A program made the translations under genes and the position numbers. A stretch of 64,000 nucleotides of DNA from Campylobacter gracilis (lineage in GTDB: Bacteria > Campylobacterota > Campylobacteria > Campylobacterales > Campylobacteraceae). The notes beneath the pieces are model-generated. The model was given only the letters and a program-made list of their open reading frames with translations. It was not told where the DNA came from and did no database searches. Below, one piece after another: positions 25,679-36,180 of this stretch; position 1 is the stretch's first letter; each line of letters starts with the position of its first letter. The stretch lies in NCBI RefSeq assembly GCF_001190745.1, contig NZ_CP012196.1, forward strand, positions 1,426,001-1,490,000. Reading direction: 5' to 3'.

Positions 25679-26929
25679 CTACAGCCCGTATCTCTTCGTA
25701 AGAATTCCATACTCCTCTACGCGTCTATCTCGCAAAAACGGCCACCAGCGGCGCACATTTTCGCATCTTTGCATATCGATGGTTACGACTTCGCATACCT
25801 CATCGGTGCTGTTTGCGCGAAACAGCTGCTCGCCCTGTGCACCAAAAACAAAGCTATTGCCCCAAAACCTAATCCCATCTTCGCTACCGAGCCCATCCAC
25901 GCGCTGTTTGCTAGGCAATACCTCAAAAGTCTCGCCGTTAAATTTGACGTCTATCGAGATTTTTAGGCTCTTTTGCGCCGCTTCGCCGCACGTAAGCGAT
26001 CCGCAATCCAAATTCGAAGCGCATAAAATTTCACCTTGCGCGCCGCGTCCGCTTGCAGCAAGCGACATTCCGCCCGCACCGCCCGTATCTACCGCATGCG
26101 CAACCCCGTCGCGTCCGCCTTGTATGCGTAAAATTTCATCTCGGACGGTCGAAATTTTATCGCGAGCCGCCCCACCGTCGCTTGCTCGCAAAAACCCTCC
26201 GCTTGCTGGCGAAATTTTATTTCTCCCAGATAAAATTTCATCCGGCGAGACTTCGCTAAGCGAGGCGCTTTCAAAGCCTACGCGATTTACGGCGATTACG
26301 GGCAGGGAGTTTGCCACCGCATGCCCGCGCTGTACCGCGACCCAGGCCTCCAGCTGGCGCGCCTTTTCGTCCTCACCATCGCCGTCGAACCACCCGATCG
26401 CAGTCGGATATATGAGCAGCTCGGCACCGCGTAGCGCCATCGCGCGCGCCGCCTCGGGATACCACTGATCCCAGCACACGAGCACGCCGAGCCGCCCCAC
26501 GCTCGTATCTATGGGCTCAAAGCCCAGATCGCCCGGCGTGAAATAAAATTTTTCGTAAAACTGCGGATCGTCGGGGATATGCATCTTGCGGTACTTGCCG
26601 GCGATCGTGCCGTCGCGTTCGAAGACCACGGCAGTGTTGTGATACAGCCCCGCGGCGCGGCGCTCAAAAAGCGAGCTTACCAGCACGACGCCAAATCTCT
26701 TCGCCACCTCGCTCCACAGCCGTAAATCGCGATCGAAATCCTGCGCGTAATCGAAATTTTCCGTATTTTCGCGCTGGCAAAAATAATGCGTCTGATGAAG
26801 CTCTTGCAAAACGATTAATTGCGCGCCCTTCGCCGCTGCGCGCGCGATGAGCTCGATACTATGCGTTATCGTGCGCGCCTTAGTGCCTTCAAATTTATGC
26901 GAAATCAGCCCAACTTTTAAAATTTTCAT
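25679..26929 (-). CDS. aguB: N-carbamoylputrescine amidase with internal insertion
   Basis: Nitrilase-superfamily enzyme that cleaves N-carbamoylputrescine to putrescine, CO2 and ammonia. The catalytic triad is visible: Glu43 (LQELHQ), Lys115 (YRKMH) and Cys152 (LVCWDQWYPEA). Residues about 221-350 (bases 25880-26270) are an insert rich in G/A/S with repeated KIS/EIL units, falling between NRVG and the conserved IRFWGNSF; without it the length would be the usual 290. Inserted DNA is full of AAATTTC/AAAATTT words. It lies 20 bases downstream of aguA, so the two act in sequence in putrescine synthesis. The ORF is unbroken, so it may still be active. Confidence 0.88.
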   Translation of the reverse strand: MKILKVGLISHKFEGTKARTITHSIELIARAAAKGAQLIVLQELHQTHYFCQRENTENFDYAQDFDRDLRLWSEVAKRFGVVLVSSLFERRAAGLYHNTAVVFERDGTIAGKYRKMHIPDDPQFYEKFYFTPGDLGFEPIDTSVGRLGVLVCWDQWYPEAARAMALRGAELLIYPTAIGWFDGDGEDEKARQLEAWVAVQRGHAVANSLPVIAVNRVGFESASLSEVSPDEILSGRNKISPASGGFLRASDGGAARDKISTVRDEILRIQGGRDGVAHAVDTGGAGGMSLAASGRGAQGEILCASNLDCGSLTCGEAAQKSLKISIDVKFNGETFEVLPSKQRVDGLGSEDGIRFWGNSFVFGAQGEQLFRANSTDEVCEVVTIDMQRCENVRRWWPFLRDRRVEEYGILTKRYGL

Positions 26930-26949
26930 ATTTTTCCTTCGGTCTAAAT

Positions 26950-27942
26950 TTAAAGCCTGAATTTATTCATGCACGAGCAGTGCAACGAGCCGTTTTGGCG
27001 GATGAAAACGCGCGCGTTCACCCCCACCACTTCGCGATCCGCGCACGCTGCTCGCAGACGCGACAGCGCCAGCTCGTCCGCCGCGCGGTTTGGATCGTGC
27101 GGATCTGCGGGGTCTGCGTAGGTGGGGACGATGAGCGCGCCGTTTAAAAAGACGGAATTTGCGTAAGTCGCGGGCAGTCTGCGCCCCTGATAAAAGATCG
27201 CGCGCGGGATCGGCAGCTCGATCACGTCGTATCCGAGCGATGAAATTTCATCCTTCATCGCGCCAAGCTCCGCGTAGTGCAGATCGCTCGGATCATCGCA
27301 CGACGAAATAGCCACGACGTGCGGGCTTAGAAAGCGCGCGAGGGTATCTACGTGGCTGTCGGTGTCGTCGCCCTTTATAAAGCCGCGTCCCAGCCAGATT
27401 ATGTTTTTTAGGCCGAAAATTTCGCGCAGCCGTGCGTCCAGCTCGGCCTTGCTTAGGGAGTTGCGATTTTCGTTCAGCAAACACGCGCTAGTAGTTAGCA
27501 TCGTGCCCGCGCCGTCAAAATCGACGCTGCCGCCTTCTAAGATCAGATCTACGTCTCGTAGCGGGCGGGCGTTCGCGGCGTAAAGCTTGGAATTTAACGC
27601 GTCGTCCTTGGCGCTTGCAAACTTGCCGCCCCAGGCGTTGAAACGAAAATTTAGCCCCGTGATTTTACCGCCCTCCTCTACGTCGATCGCGCCGTAATCG
27701 CGGATCCACGTATCGTCGGTGTCGATTTTCGCGAAGCTCGCGTTTGCTAAGCCGCCGCAAATTTGCTCAAAATCCTCGCGGTTCGGCGCGATCGCGACGA
27801 CCGGCTCAAACCTCGCTGCAGCGGCGATAAAGTCGCGATAAGCCGCCCGTATCTCGCCTAAATACGGCGCCCAATCGGTATCTGCGTGCGGCAAAGACAC
27901 CAAAAGCGCCTCTTGCTCTTCCCATTCGGCGAATGCTCTCAT
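26950..27942 (-). CDS. aguA: Agmatine deiminase
   Basis: Converts agmatine to N-carbamoylputrescine and ammonia. The 330-residue protein shows the family signatures DDTWIRDYGAI, NAWGGK, LEGGSVDFDGAGT, GDDTDSHVDTLARF and the C-terminal catalytic cysteine region (HCSCMN, where HCI is more usual). Length is slightly under the common 340-370 residues. First gene of the aguA-aguB pair; together with an arginine decarboxylase elsewhere it gives a route from arginine to putrescine. Confidence 0.94.
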   Translation of the reverse strand: MRAFAEWEEQEALLVSLPHADTDWAPYLGEIRAAYRDFIAAAARFEPVVAIAPNREDFEQICGGLANASFAKIDTDDTWIRDYGAIDVEEGGKITGLNFRFNAWGGKFASAKDDALNSKLYAANARPLRDVDLILEGGSVDFDGAGTMLTTSACLLNENRNSLSKAELDARLREIFGLKNIIWLGRGFIKGDDTDSHVDTLARFLSPHVVAISSCDDPSDLHYAELGAMKDEISSLGYDVIELPIPRAIFYQGRRLPATYANSVFLNGALIVPTYADPADPHDPNRAADELALSRLRAACADREVVGVNARVFIRQNGSLHCSCMNKFRL

Positions 27943-27995
27943 TTTTGCTCCAAGATTAAAATTTCACGGATTATAGCGAAAAAAATATTTGTAGA

Positions 27996-28072
27996 TGGTG
28001 CGCCCGGAGGAATTCGAATCCCCGACCTTTTGAACCGCAATCAAATGCTCTATCCAGCTGAGCTACGAGCGC
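27996..28072 (-). tRNA. tRNA-Arg (anticodon GCG)
   Basis: 77 nt including CCA. Acceptor GCGCTCG with CGGGCGC, anticodon stem TTTGA/TCAAA with loop TTGCGGT, giving anticodon GCG for CGC/CGU codons. Many bacteria use ACG (inosine) instead. Confidence 0.9.
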
Positions 28073-28461
28073 ACGAAATAAAAGAAAACGGGATTATAGC
28101 GTTTTTAGCTTAAATTTAGCCAAAAGGCGGTTTAAATTTCGACATGCGATAAATTTTAGCTTCGCATTTTTTCTCATTTTTGCGTTTGCCCGATCGCAAC
28201 GCCTAGTTTTTCTTTTAAATTCCAACGTGCAAGAATTTTAATCTGCTTAAATTTATCGTGTATCGCGCCGAAATTTAACTTACTTAAGGATTCTGCTCGC
28301 ATCTTAGAATTTAAAATTTAGCTTACTTAAAATTCCGCAAGTCAAATTTAAAATATCCTAAAAATTTTAGAACTTCGCAGCCCGAATCCTATGCAAAATA
28401 AATAAAATTTATCGCTTTTTAGGTATCATAAGCAAATAATGAAATAAATGAAGGAGAGAAA
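28073..28461. other. AT-rich gene-free stretch
   Basis: About 390 bp, many AAATTTAAAATTT words, no supported gene. Its right end carries the leader and RBS (AAGGAG) of the gene at 28462. Confidence 0.5.
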
Positions 28462-29085
28462 ATGAAGCGAGTATTTTTGGCGTTTGCGCTGTGGCTCGGT
28501 CTTTGTGGGGCTGCTTTTGCGATGCAAGATACGGAGCCGAGCGAGGCGCAAGGGCAAAATTCTACGGGAGTTAAAATTTTAAGCGACGGATTTTATAAAA
28601 TGTCCGCCGAAGAGTATGGCAAAGCGAAAGTTAGTTGCGACGCTTCGCATTATTACATAGGTTGCGATAAAATTTATTCTCCAAGAATTTCTCAATTTAT
28701 AAAGGAGTGCGATTTTGGCAATGGAAAATACAGTACTTGTGAAAAATTATTAGAAACTTTAAATACGAAATGCTTTGAAAAAAATGGCAGAGAAAATTTT
28801 GAAGCTTGCGATTTGGCGGGCGAAATTCTAATTAAAACAAGCAGAATTCCGTTAGGTTTAGAACGGCTAGTAAGAGGCTGCGAAGTCGGTCAGATTATAA
28901 ATTCTTGTTTTCTTTGCGCTCTAACATATCTGCATTATTCATTCGATATTGACGAAGTAATCAAATACGCAACGATGACGCGAGATTTGGCGCACGATAA
29001 AGAACATTTCAATAAAATCATCAAAAAATTGCAAGATTGCAAAGCTGACAAAGAATGTAATCCCGCAAAATTAGAATTTCAATAG
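28462..29085 (+). CDS. Secreted cysteine-rich hypothetical protein
   Basis: 207 residues with a Sec signal peptide (ending near AAFA) and about a dozen cysteines in the mature part, spaced with helical segments, somewhat like Sel1/Hcp-type cysteine-rich repeat proteins of epsilonproteobacteria, but I see no clear SLR motif. Probably periplasmic with disulfides. AAGGAGAG precedes the ATG. The following small frameshifted gene is on the same strand. Function unknown. Confidence 0.7.
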   Translation: MKRVFLAFALWLGLCGAAFAMQDTEPSEAQGQNSTGVKILSDGFYKMSAEEYGKAKVSCDASHYYIGCDKIYSPRISQFIKECDFGNGKYSTCEKLLETLNTKCFEKNGRENFEACDLAGEILIKTSRIPLGLERLVRGCEVGQIINSCFLCALTYLHYSFDIDEVIKYATMTRDLAHDKEHFNKIIKKLQDCKADKECNPAKLEFQ

Positions 29086-29150
29086 GCAAACGGCAAGAGC
29101 AAATACGGCGGGCTAAATTTCTAAATTTAAAAGACAAAGGAAAGATCGCT

Positions 29151-29487
29151 ATGGCGGATAGGCTGATCGACATCGGGCTCATTTTATTTTTCGGCGGCTT
29201 TTGCATGCTATATAAACGGCGTATTGGGCATCGGCAAAGACTATATGCAACGCAATAAAATAGACTTGGTGCGCTGGATCTTTAGTCTGAGGCACATTTT
29301 GCGCTCCAACACGCCGTTTAATTCGAACGAACAGGTAGAATTAAAATTTAAAGAGCCCAAAAGCAAGCATTTGATCTACAATTTTTTCGAGCTCATCATC
29401 CACTATGCGATAATTGCGCCGTTTTTAGCGATCTACGCGGGGATTTTTCTATTTTGCGCGGGGCTAGCCATTAAAATTTTATCCTAA
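29151..29487 (+). pseudogene. Small membrane protein gene with apparent frameshift
   Basis: ATG 29151, with AGGAAAG upstream, opens a frame reading MADRLIDIGLILFFGGFCML and then runs out at 29258; the next frame continues from about 29205 as NGVLGIGKDYMQRNK through a C-terminal membrane helix to 29487. Joined, it makes a protein of about 112 residues with a helix at each end. The shift lies near 29195-29215. True decay or a sequencing error cannot be separated here. The 29224 TTG frame alone has no RBS. Confidence 0.5.
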
Positions 29488-30734
29488 ATTTAAAATTTGC
29501 GACGCGGATGCAGAGCGGGCATTGCATAGACGCCGTTTTCATTGCGGAATTTCAAATTTTACGCCGCATCTCTTGCTAAGCATGCTACACTTATTATATT
29601 TTAAGAGATAAAATTTCAAAATTTTATCGCCGAATCCACGACTTGTGAAATTTATGCCGTATTTTCTGTTTCTTGGGGCGGGAAGGGAGCTTGAATTGCG
29701 AGGTCGCATTTCTCACGGGCGCCGCCTCCGCAGCACCGCATTGCTCTGCTCGCCCGCAAACCCCACCTAACCTCCGACGACGCTAGCAGGGCGGACTGCG
29801 TCCGCGCACTTTTATTTAGCGGCTTGCGCCGCATGAAATTCCGTATCGATAAATTTTTAAAATTCCACTACCACTAAATTTTTATCGTATTTGGAATTTT
29901 AAAATTCCATCCTTAGCCGCCAAGCCAATTTATCCGCCGATAAATCGTCAAACCGCCGACCGACCGTAAAACCGAAACGGCTTGTGGCGATGAAATTTAA
30001 GCAATGCGAGCCCAAATTTCATCCACGGCACGGCTTCTCCGTGGCGCGTTCATTTTGGCAGAGGTGCGACCGCAGCCGCACTCTATTAAAATTCTATTCG
30101 GAACCGCCCTCGCCTCGTTTAAATTCTATCGCACAAATTTTGCCGAGCGCTAAGGCGGAGGATGAACCACCCCCGCTTTGTTTAAATTCCGCTGCACCGA
30201 CCGATCGCCGACCAGCCCCGGGATCGGTTACCAGCTCAGTTGCAGGACCTATCGGCAGCAAGCCAGCCGCAAAACCGAAGCAGCTCGCCAGGGCAAACGA
30301 TCTAGCAAAACCGACGAGAACGGCCGCAGATAAACCTGTCGTCAAACCAAGGGATCGCCGAAGCAGACGAACCGCGGAAGCACCAGATCGGTCGTCGATT
30401 TGGTTTCAAAACCGCTTGGTACGCCAAATGAGCAGGCCGATTAACAATCCGAGCCGCAAATCCCCGACTGATTGCAATCCGAGCGGACTGATCCGCAAAT
30501 AAGCAGACGGGCTAACGAGCTAGACGATCTAGCCGCAAATTGCCGACTAATTGCGAGCTGAGCTGCTAAACCGCTCGGTCACAGACCAGCCTCCAAGCCG
30601 TAAGCATAACCCAAAGCCGCCCGGCAAGCGGGCTAGCCTCAAAATCGCCCAAGCCGCAAGCCAGTCCCGAAACTGCTTGGTTGCAAGCTAAACTAGAAGC
30701 AGCCCAATAAGCAGGCTAATCTCGAAACCGCCGC
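29488..30734. other. Long gene-free stretch with degenerate repeats
   Basis: About 1.25 kb. From about 29930 to 30730, units resembling AAACCGCTTGGT/AAGCCGCAAACCG recur in degenerate form, in a C- and A-rich context. The 172-codon frame at 29984-30502 reads through these units, is P/R/S-rich, has no RBS and no family resemblance, so I leave it out. Confidence 0.55.
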
Positions 30735-31802
30735 TTACTCTACGTAAATTTTATAATCCCCGTAGCCTAGCGCGTCCATCTCCTCAAGCGGGATAAATTT
30801 CAAACTCGCGCCGTTGATGCAGTATCTCATACCGCCCTTCTCTCTCGGTCCGTCATCAAAGACGTGTCCTAAATGACTGCCTCCTACGCGGCTTGAGACC
30901 TCGACGCGCTGCATGCCGTGGCTGTCATCTTGCGCGTACGCGATCGCATCGGTCGTTATCGGCTTTGAAAAGCTCGGCCAGCCGCAGCCCGCGTCAAATT
31001 TATCTGTGGATGAAAACAGCGGCTTTTTCGACACGATGTCGATGTAGATACCCTTTTTATAATTCTTATCGTATTCGCTCGAAAACGGCCGCTCGGTCGC
31101 CTTTTCCTGCGTGACCTGATACTGAAGCTCGGTTAAATTTTTCTTCAGCTCCTCCTTGCTTTGCACTTTAAATTTCTCATCGTCCTCAAGCGGCTTTTTG
31201 GCTAGGCGCAGATCGATGTGGCAGTATCCGCCCGGGTTTTTGCCGAGATAGTCCTGATGATACTCCTCGGCGCGAACGAAATTCTTTAGCGGTGCTACTT
31301 CAACGGCGATCTTTTCTTTAAATTTCGCCTGCTGCGCCGCTATGAAAAAGCGCGCCAGCTCGCCGCTCGCCTCGTCGGCATAGTAGATGCCCGTGCGGTA
31401 TTGGCGCCCGCGATCGTTACCTTGCTTGTCGATCGAGAACGGATCGATGATGCGGAAATAATGCGCCAAAATTTCAGGTTCGCTGATGACATTGGCGTCA
31501 AATTTAAGCATTAGCGTCTCGGCGTGGTCGCTGCTATGCAGCCCTTCGTAGCTTGCCTTATCGCTCTTGCCGTTGGCGTAGCCCACCTGCGTCGCGACTA
31601 CGCCGTCAAGCTGCTTGAAATACGCCTCCATGCCCCAAAAGCAGCCGCCTGCCAGATAAATTTCTTTTACGTTTGCGTTCATGCCGCCCCCTTTAACTTT
31701 AAAATTTGCGTCCGCCGCGCTGCCGCCGTCTGCGGCATTTAGCGCGACTAAATAACCCGCCGCCAAAGCAAAGAGGCAGATTAAAACTTTAGAAATTTTC
31801 AT
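30735..31802 (-). CDS. msrAB: Bifunctional peptide methionine sulfoxide reductase MsrA/MsrB
   Basis: Repairs oxidised methionine in both S and R forms. 355 residues: an N-terminal hydrophobic signal (residues 1-22), so the enzyme is periplasmic; the MsrA domain with catalytic Cys54 in [11 protein letters not shown] and a later [17 protein letters not shown]; and the MsrB domain with [25 protein letters not shown] and the catalytic [10 protein letters not shown]. Fusion in the A-B order is known from several pathogens. Single gene with gene-free DNA on both sides. Confidence 0.96.
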   Translation of the reverse strand: MKISKVLICLFALAAGYLVALNAADGGSAADANFKVKGGGMNANVKEIYLAGGCFWGMEAYFKQLDGVVATQVGYANGKSDKASYEGLHSSDHAETLMLKFDANVISEPEILAHYFRIIDPFSIDKQGNDRGRQYRTGIYYADEASGELARFFIAAQQAKFKEKIAVEVAPLKNFVRAEEYHQDYLGKNPGGYCHIDLRLAKKPLEDDEKFKVQSKEELKKNLTELQYQVTQEKATERPFSSEYDKNYKKGIYIDIVSKKPLFSSTDKFDAGCGWPSFSKPITTDAIAYAQDDSHGMQRVEVSSRVGGSHLGHVFDDGPREKGGMRYCINGASLKFIPLEEMDALGYGDYKIYVE

Positions 31803-33385
31803 ATTTGATCCTTTCGTTTTAAATTTTGCGCAATTTTACAATCTCTAAATGAAGCGAGAGTGAAAGAGAGAAATTTTATCGCTTACGGCGGATCGGTACC
31901 CAAATTTTATCGTCGCGGGATCGGGGCTTTCGGCTCGCCGTCGCCGCAGAATTAGAATTTTACCGCTGCGGTGACGCGGGACCAAAAATTTTATCTTATC
32001 CTCGCGGCGCGCTGCAGCATCGGAATTTTGCCTCCTCGCAAGCGGTTAAAATTCTATGTTATAACGAGGGCTGAAATTTTACCGCCGCCGCCAAGATTAA
32101 AATTGTACCGCTTCAGCGGGGGGGGCGGATTTTGCTAACGCGGCAAGCGGTTGGATTTGATCGCCGCGGCAAGAATTAAAATTTTGCTACCGCTAAAGGG
32201 TTGGAATTTCATCGCCCTCACGCTACGATGAAATTTGTCCCTTTTACGAGCGAGACCCTTGCGCCGTCCATTCGCCTGCGCTACGGCTCGCGTGAAATTT
32301 ATCCATTCATCGCGGCTTGCATAGGGATTTTAGAGATTTTGATACGTCCGGCTGCGGCGCGAAATTTTATTGTCGCGCCTCGCGGCTAGATTTTACTACC
32401 GTCGTGGGGATCAAAATTTTACCGCCGCGCAAACGTAATCTGAGCCTGATTTAGCGCCTTTGCGAGTTTTACGACGCGGCCGAATTCTACCGCGCGCCGT
32501 TTTGCGAGGGCACGGACTGCTCACAGGACGGAAGCTTTGCGCTGCGCCCGCTGCTTTGCTGTAGATAAAATTTTATCTACGCGCCGCTTAGGTTGAGGCA
32601 CGGGGTGTCCATCCGCTTGTCGCGCGATTAAAATTTATCTATGCGGCGCGCCGACCGCGACGAGGCGCCGCCTTAAAAATTTATACTCCGCTCCGTATCT
32701 GCTGCGAAACGGTGCCGAAATTTCAACGCAAAATAGGCGCCATGAAATTTTCGCGCCGCGAGATAAAATTTACGCCGTTGTGCGGCGACGAGGCGCGAAC
32801 CCATCCGCTGCGTGCGCGATTAAATTTAAAATTTACGCGCCGCGGCCGCTAGATAAAATTTCGCGACCATTCAAGAGCGGCGGATGATTAAATTTAGATT
32901 GCGCCGCACCGATACGTAGCGCCATATCGCGTAGCTAAACCCGCGCCGCGCAGTAATATAACTAAGCGCGAACAGTCGGATTCGCACTGCCTCAGCTACG
33001 TAGCGGAGCGCAGCCATTTACATCGTGCACGGCTTCGTAGCTGAGATAGTCGGACCTGCGCCGTGCAGTCGCTGTAGTGAAGCGCAAGCAGCCGGGTCTG
33101 CGCCGCGTTGGCGCGCAACAAAGCACCGTGCATTAGATCCGCACCGCGCCCGCTACAAAACGATATGCCGCACAGCTAAATCGTCGCCGCACAACCGTAT
33201 GGCAAAGCGCAAGTAGTCCGATTGGCATCACGCTCGCCGCGTATCGGAGCGCAACCGGGGTCCGCGCCGCGGCCGATACACAGCGAGCAACGAGATCCGC
33301 TCCGGCGCGGTTTTCAAGATTTGCAACGGCATAAAAAGTTACGAAGCGAGCGCAATAAATCCGCTCCGCTGCAGGCGAGCAAAAT
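31803..33385. other. 1.6-kb gene-free stretch with repetitive words
   Basis: The left two-thirds is filled with AAATTTTAYCGCCGC-type words; the right third (about 32950-33380) has a different degenerate GC-rich repeat around AGCGCAAGCAGTCCG and CTGCGCCGC. All open frames are short, R/A-rich and without RBS. No rRNA, tRNA or CRISPR features. Confidence 0.6.
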
Positions 33386-34924
33386 TTAGTGCAAAAAGTG
33401 GCGCACTCCCGTAAAATACATCGCCATGCCGAACTCGTCGGCGCTTGCGATCACCTCATCGTCGCGGATGCTGCCGCCTGGCTGCACCACCGCCGCGACG
33501 CCCGCGGCATGGGCGATCTCGATGCTGTCTTTAAACGGAAAAAATGCCTCGCTGGCAAGCGCGCAGCCGCGCAGATCGACGCCCACGTCGCGAGCCTTCG
33601 CTACTGCCGCACGTGCGGCGTCCACGCGGCTCGTCATACCCATGCCGATCGCGACCATCGCGCGAGCTTTGACGTAAACTACGCAGTTACTCTTCGTAAG
33701 TGCGGCGATCTGCCACGCGATTTTTAGATCGTTAAGCTCGCTCTCGCTAGCCGCGCGCCCCGTGACGCAGCGGGCGTTTGCGACCTCGTCCGCGCCCACG
33801 TAGTCGCGCTGCTGATATACGAAGCCGCCGTCAATGAATTTAAAATCATACTTGTCGTTTTCGCGAATTAAAAACTCCCCGCCCTGCTCGAAAATTTTAA
33901 TGCGCTTTTTCTTTTCAAATACCGCAAGCGCTGCGGGCTTGACGCGAGCGGCAAGGATAACTTCGACAAAAATTTCATTGATCTTATGCGCTAGCTCCTC
34001 GTCCAAAACGCCGTTTATCGCCACGACGCCGCCGTATGCCGAGACTGGGTCGCATTTTAGCGCCTCTACGTAGCTTTCAAGCAGGCTAGATTTCACGGCA
34101 AAGCCGCATGGATTGGCGTGCTTGCAGATCGCTACTGCAGGCGCCTTACCGAAGCTGCTAGCGAGCATCAGCGCACCGTGCATATCGGTCATATTGTTAA
34201 AGCTCGCCTCGCCCTTTAAGCTCTTAAAATGGTTGCTAAAAAAATCCTCGAACTCGTACAGCGCGCCCTTTTGGTGCGGATTTTCGCCGTAGCGAGTATC
34301 AAAAACCTTGCTGCCCGTGATAAATTTTTTCGCGCCGAAGCCGCCGTTAAAGCGCTCGTTCATATAGTTTGCGATCATCGCATCGTAGGCTGCGGTGTGC
34401 TCATAAGCTTTTATCATTAAATTTTGCCTAAATTTCAGCTTCTCGCTCTCGTCCGAGCTCGCTAAATTTTGCAAAACCGCGTCGTAATCAAGTGGGCTCG
34501 TGACGACATAGACGCTTGCGAAATTCTTAGCCGCGCTTCGAACCATCGCAGGGCCGCCGATATCGATATTTTCGATAATCTCTGAAAAATCGTCGGTGTG
34601 GGCTACTGTCGCTTTAAAAGGATATAAATTTACGCACACGAGATCGATGCCGCCGATGTCGTGCTGCGCGGCTTGGCTTACGTGATTTGCGTCGTTTCGC
34701 TTATACAAAATTCCGCCGTGGATCTTTGGATGCAGGGTCTTAACCCGCCCCTCAAACATCTCGGGCGAGTCCGTGTATTGGCTCACTTCCGCTGCTTTCA
34801 CGCCATTTTGCAAAAGCAGTTTATGCGTGCCGCCCGTGCTTAAAATTTCAAATCCGAGCCTCTGCAACCCTTTGGCAAACTCTACGACGCCCTTCTTATC
34901 GCTTACGCTGATTAACGCTCTCAT
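33386..34924 (-). CDS. purH: Bifunctional AICAR transformylase/IMP cyclohydrolase PurH
   Basis: Last two steps of IMP synthesis. 512 residues: N-terminal MGS-like cyclohydrolase domain ([37 protein letters not shown]) and C-terminal transformylase domain ([49 protein letters not shown]). All signatures are intact. Its ATG overlaps the stop of the upstream gene (ATGA) and the RBS AAGGAG lies inside that gene, so it is expressed with two unknown genes at 34921-36164. Confidence 0.97.
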   Translation of the reverse strand: MRALISVSDKKGVVEFAKGLQRLGFEILSTGGTHKLLLQNGVKAAEVSQYTDSPEMFEGRVKTLHPKIHGGILYKRNDANHVSQAAQHDIGGIDLVCVNLYPFKATVAHTDDFSEIIENIDIGGPAMVRSAAKNFASVYVVTSPLDYDAVLQNLASSDESEKLKFRQNLMIKAYEHTAAYDAMIANYMNERFNGGFGAKKFITGSKVFDTRYGENPHQKGALYEFEDFFSNHFKSLKGEASFNNMTDMHGALMLASSFGKAPAVAICKHANPCGFAVKSSLLESYVEALKCDPVSAYGGVVAINGVLDEELAHKINEIFVEVILAARVKPAALAVFEKKKRIKIFEQGGEFLIRENDKYDFKFIDGGFVYQQRDYVGADEVANARCVTGRAASESELNDLKIAWQIAALTKSNCVVYVKARAMVAIGMGMTSRVDAARAAVAKARDVGVDLRGCALASEAFFPFKDSIEIAHAAGVAAVVQPGGSIRDDEVIASADEFGMAMYFTGVRHFLH

Positions 34925-35385
34925 CTTTTCTCCTTACTTTGATTTTCTAAAATTCTTTTAGCCACTATTTTAACTTCTCTTTTTAAAAGATTATCGTGAA
35001 TATTGGATATTACCCGCGACCCGACAAAGATAAATGCTATCGCAGATAGTATATATGTCCAAAGACCGCCGCCGCTTGTGATACAATGAAATATAAAGTA
35101 ACAAACCATAAAAAATATGTATAAACTTAAATTTTTAAAGATAAACATAAAATTTCCGCTCATAAAATAGCTAATCAAGGTCGATACTATGATAAAATAT
35201 ATCGAAAAAAGTACGAATTTTATAAGGTCTGCATCTCCTAAAAACTGCAAATTTTCATACAAAAAGCTATTAAATTTTAAAAAATATGCTTTTAATCCAA
35301 GAGATAGTATAAATCCGCTAATATTTTCAAAAACGCTTATAATAAATTTAAAAGCTTCGGCAATAAATCCAAAAAACTCAGTCAT
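34921..35385 (-). CDS. Small polytopic membrane protein
   Basis: 154 residues with about four hydrophobic segments and a basic C-terminal tail ([22 protein letters not shown]). Overlaps the upstream cold-shock-domain gene and the downstream purH by 4 bases each (ATGA). Not recognised. More AT-rich than purH. The tight coupling with a cold-shock membrane protein suggests the two work together. Confidence 0.7.
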   Translation of the reverse strand: MTEFFGFIAEAFKFIISVFENISGFILSLGLKAYFLKFNSFLYENLQFLGDADLIKFVLFSIYFIIVSTLISYFMSGNFMFIFKNLSLYIFFMVCYFIFHCITSGGGLWTYILSAIAFIFVGSRVISNIHDNLLKREVKIVAKRILENQSKEKR

Positions 35386-36164
35386 GCTAAAGCCTTAAAA
35401 TTGGGAAATATAAATCTAGTTACAAAAAAAGCTATAACGAGAGATATTATAAAAATAAGAGCACTTGGGGCTACTAACAAACTATTAAAAAGTAAAACAA
35501 TTATAGCAAAAAGCGCAGCAGACCTAATCAGAGCGTATCCGCTTTTTTCATCGAGATATTTTTTGCTCTCCTCTATGAGCGTATCTAAAGGGATTTTATG
35601 AAGCAAATTCGGATCTTTTTTAGCCTCGCTAGATACCTTTTTGCCTACTCTTGCTAAATTTGCGCTAAACAGATGAGTATTTACATAATAAGTATTTGGT
35701 ATAATGCAGTTAATATCACCATCTTCATCATAAATAATAGTATCGTTGGTGCGCTCTTCTTGGCCTTTATTATATTGGATATTTAACAAAGCGTTTGCAC
35801 CGAAAGCCTCTGCGTATATTTTTAGTCTATTTTTAGTGGAATTTTTACATCCTATAATTCTGCCGTCCACACCAAAAATAGAAAATCTATAAGATGAACG
35901 CTCTAAAATTTTATACTCGCGAGGTATTTCATTTTCAAAAAAAATTTTTGAAGGAATCTCGAAACTAACTAGGCTTATCTGCTTTGCAATGCTTCCTTTA
36001 GGACCGACGCTCGGTTTAAATAATACAAAATCGCCTGACGCAATTTTTGCATTCAAAATATCATTTTTATGAAAGAAATACTCCACGCCATCATCATCAG
36101 TAATAAAACCGAAACCCTTATCGAGAAAAAATTTCTTCACGCTACCACTGATTACCTCTCCCAT
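35382..36164 (-). CDS. Cold-shock-domain protein with C-terminal membrane helices
   Basis: 260 residues. Residues about 5-65 form a cold-shock domain (GSVKKFFLDKGFGFITDDDG, EYFFHKNDI) with RNP1-like KGFGFI for binding single-stranded nucleic acid. A middle domain (about 80-180) with GANALLNIQYNKG resembles small YbjQ-like heavy-metal-binding folds, tentatively. Two membrane helices end the protein (about 215-255). AAGGAG precedes the ATG. Cytoplasmic-facing RNA- or DNA-binding at the membrane is an inference from topology. Confidence 0.72.
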   Translation of the reverse strand: MGEVISGSVKKFFLDKGFGFITDDDGVEYFFHKNDILNAKIASGDFVLFKPSVGPKGSIAKQISLVSFEIPSKIFFENEIPREYKILERSSYRFSIFGVDGRIIGCKNSTKNRLKIYAEAFGANALLNIQYNKGQEERTNDTIIYDEDGDINCIIPNTYYVNTHLFSANLARVGKKVSSEAKKDPNLLHKIPLDTLIEESKKYLDEKSGYALIRSAALFAIIVLLFNSLLVAPSALIFIISLVIAFFVTRFIFPNFKALA

Positions 36165-36180
36165 CTTTTCTCCTTTTAAT

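Noticed and set aside
29984..30502. 172-codon open frame
   Set aside because: It reads through degenerate repeats, is P/R/S-rich, and has no RBS or family resemblance.
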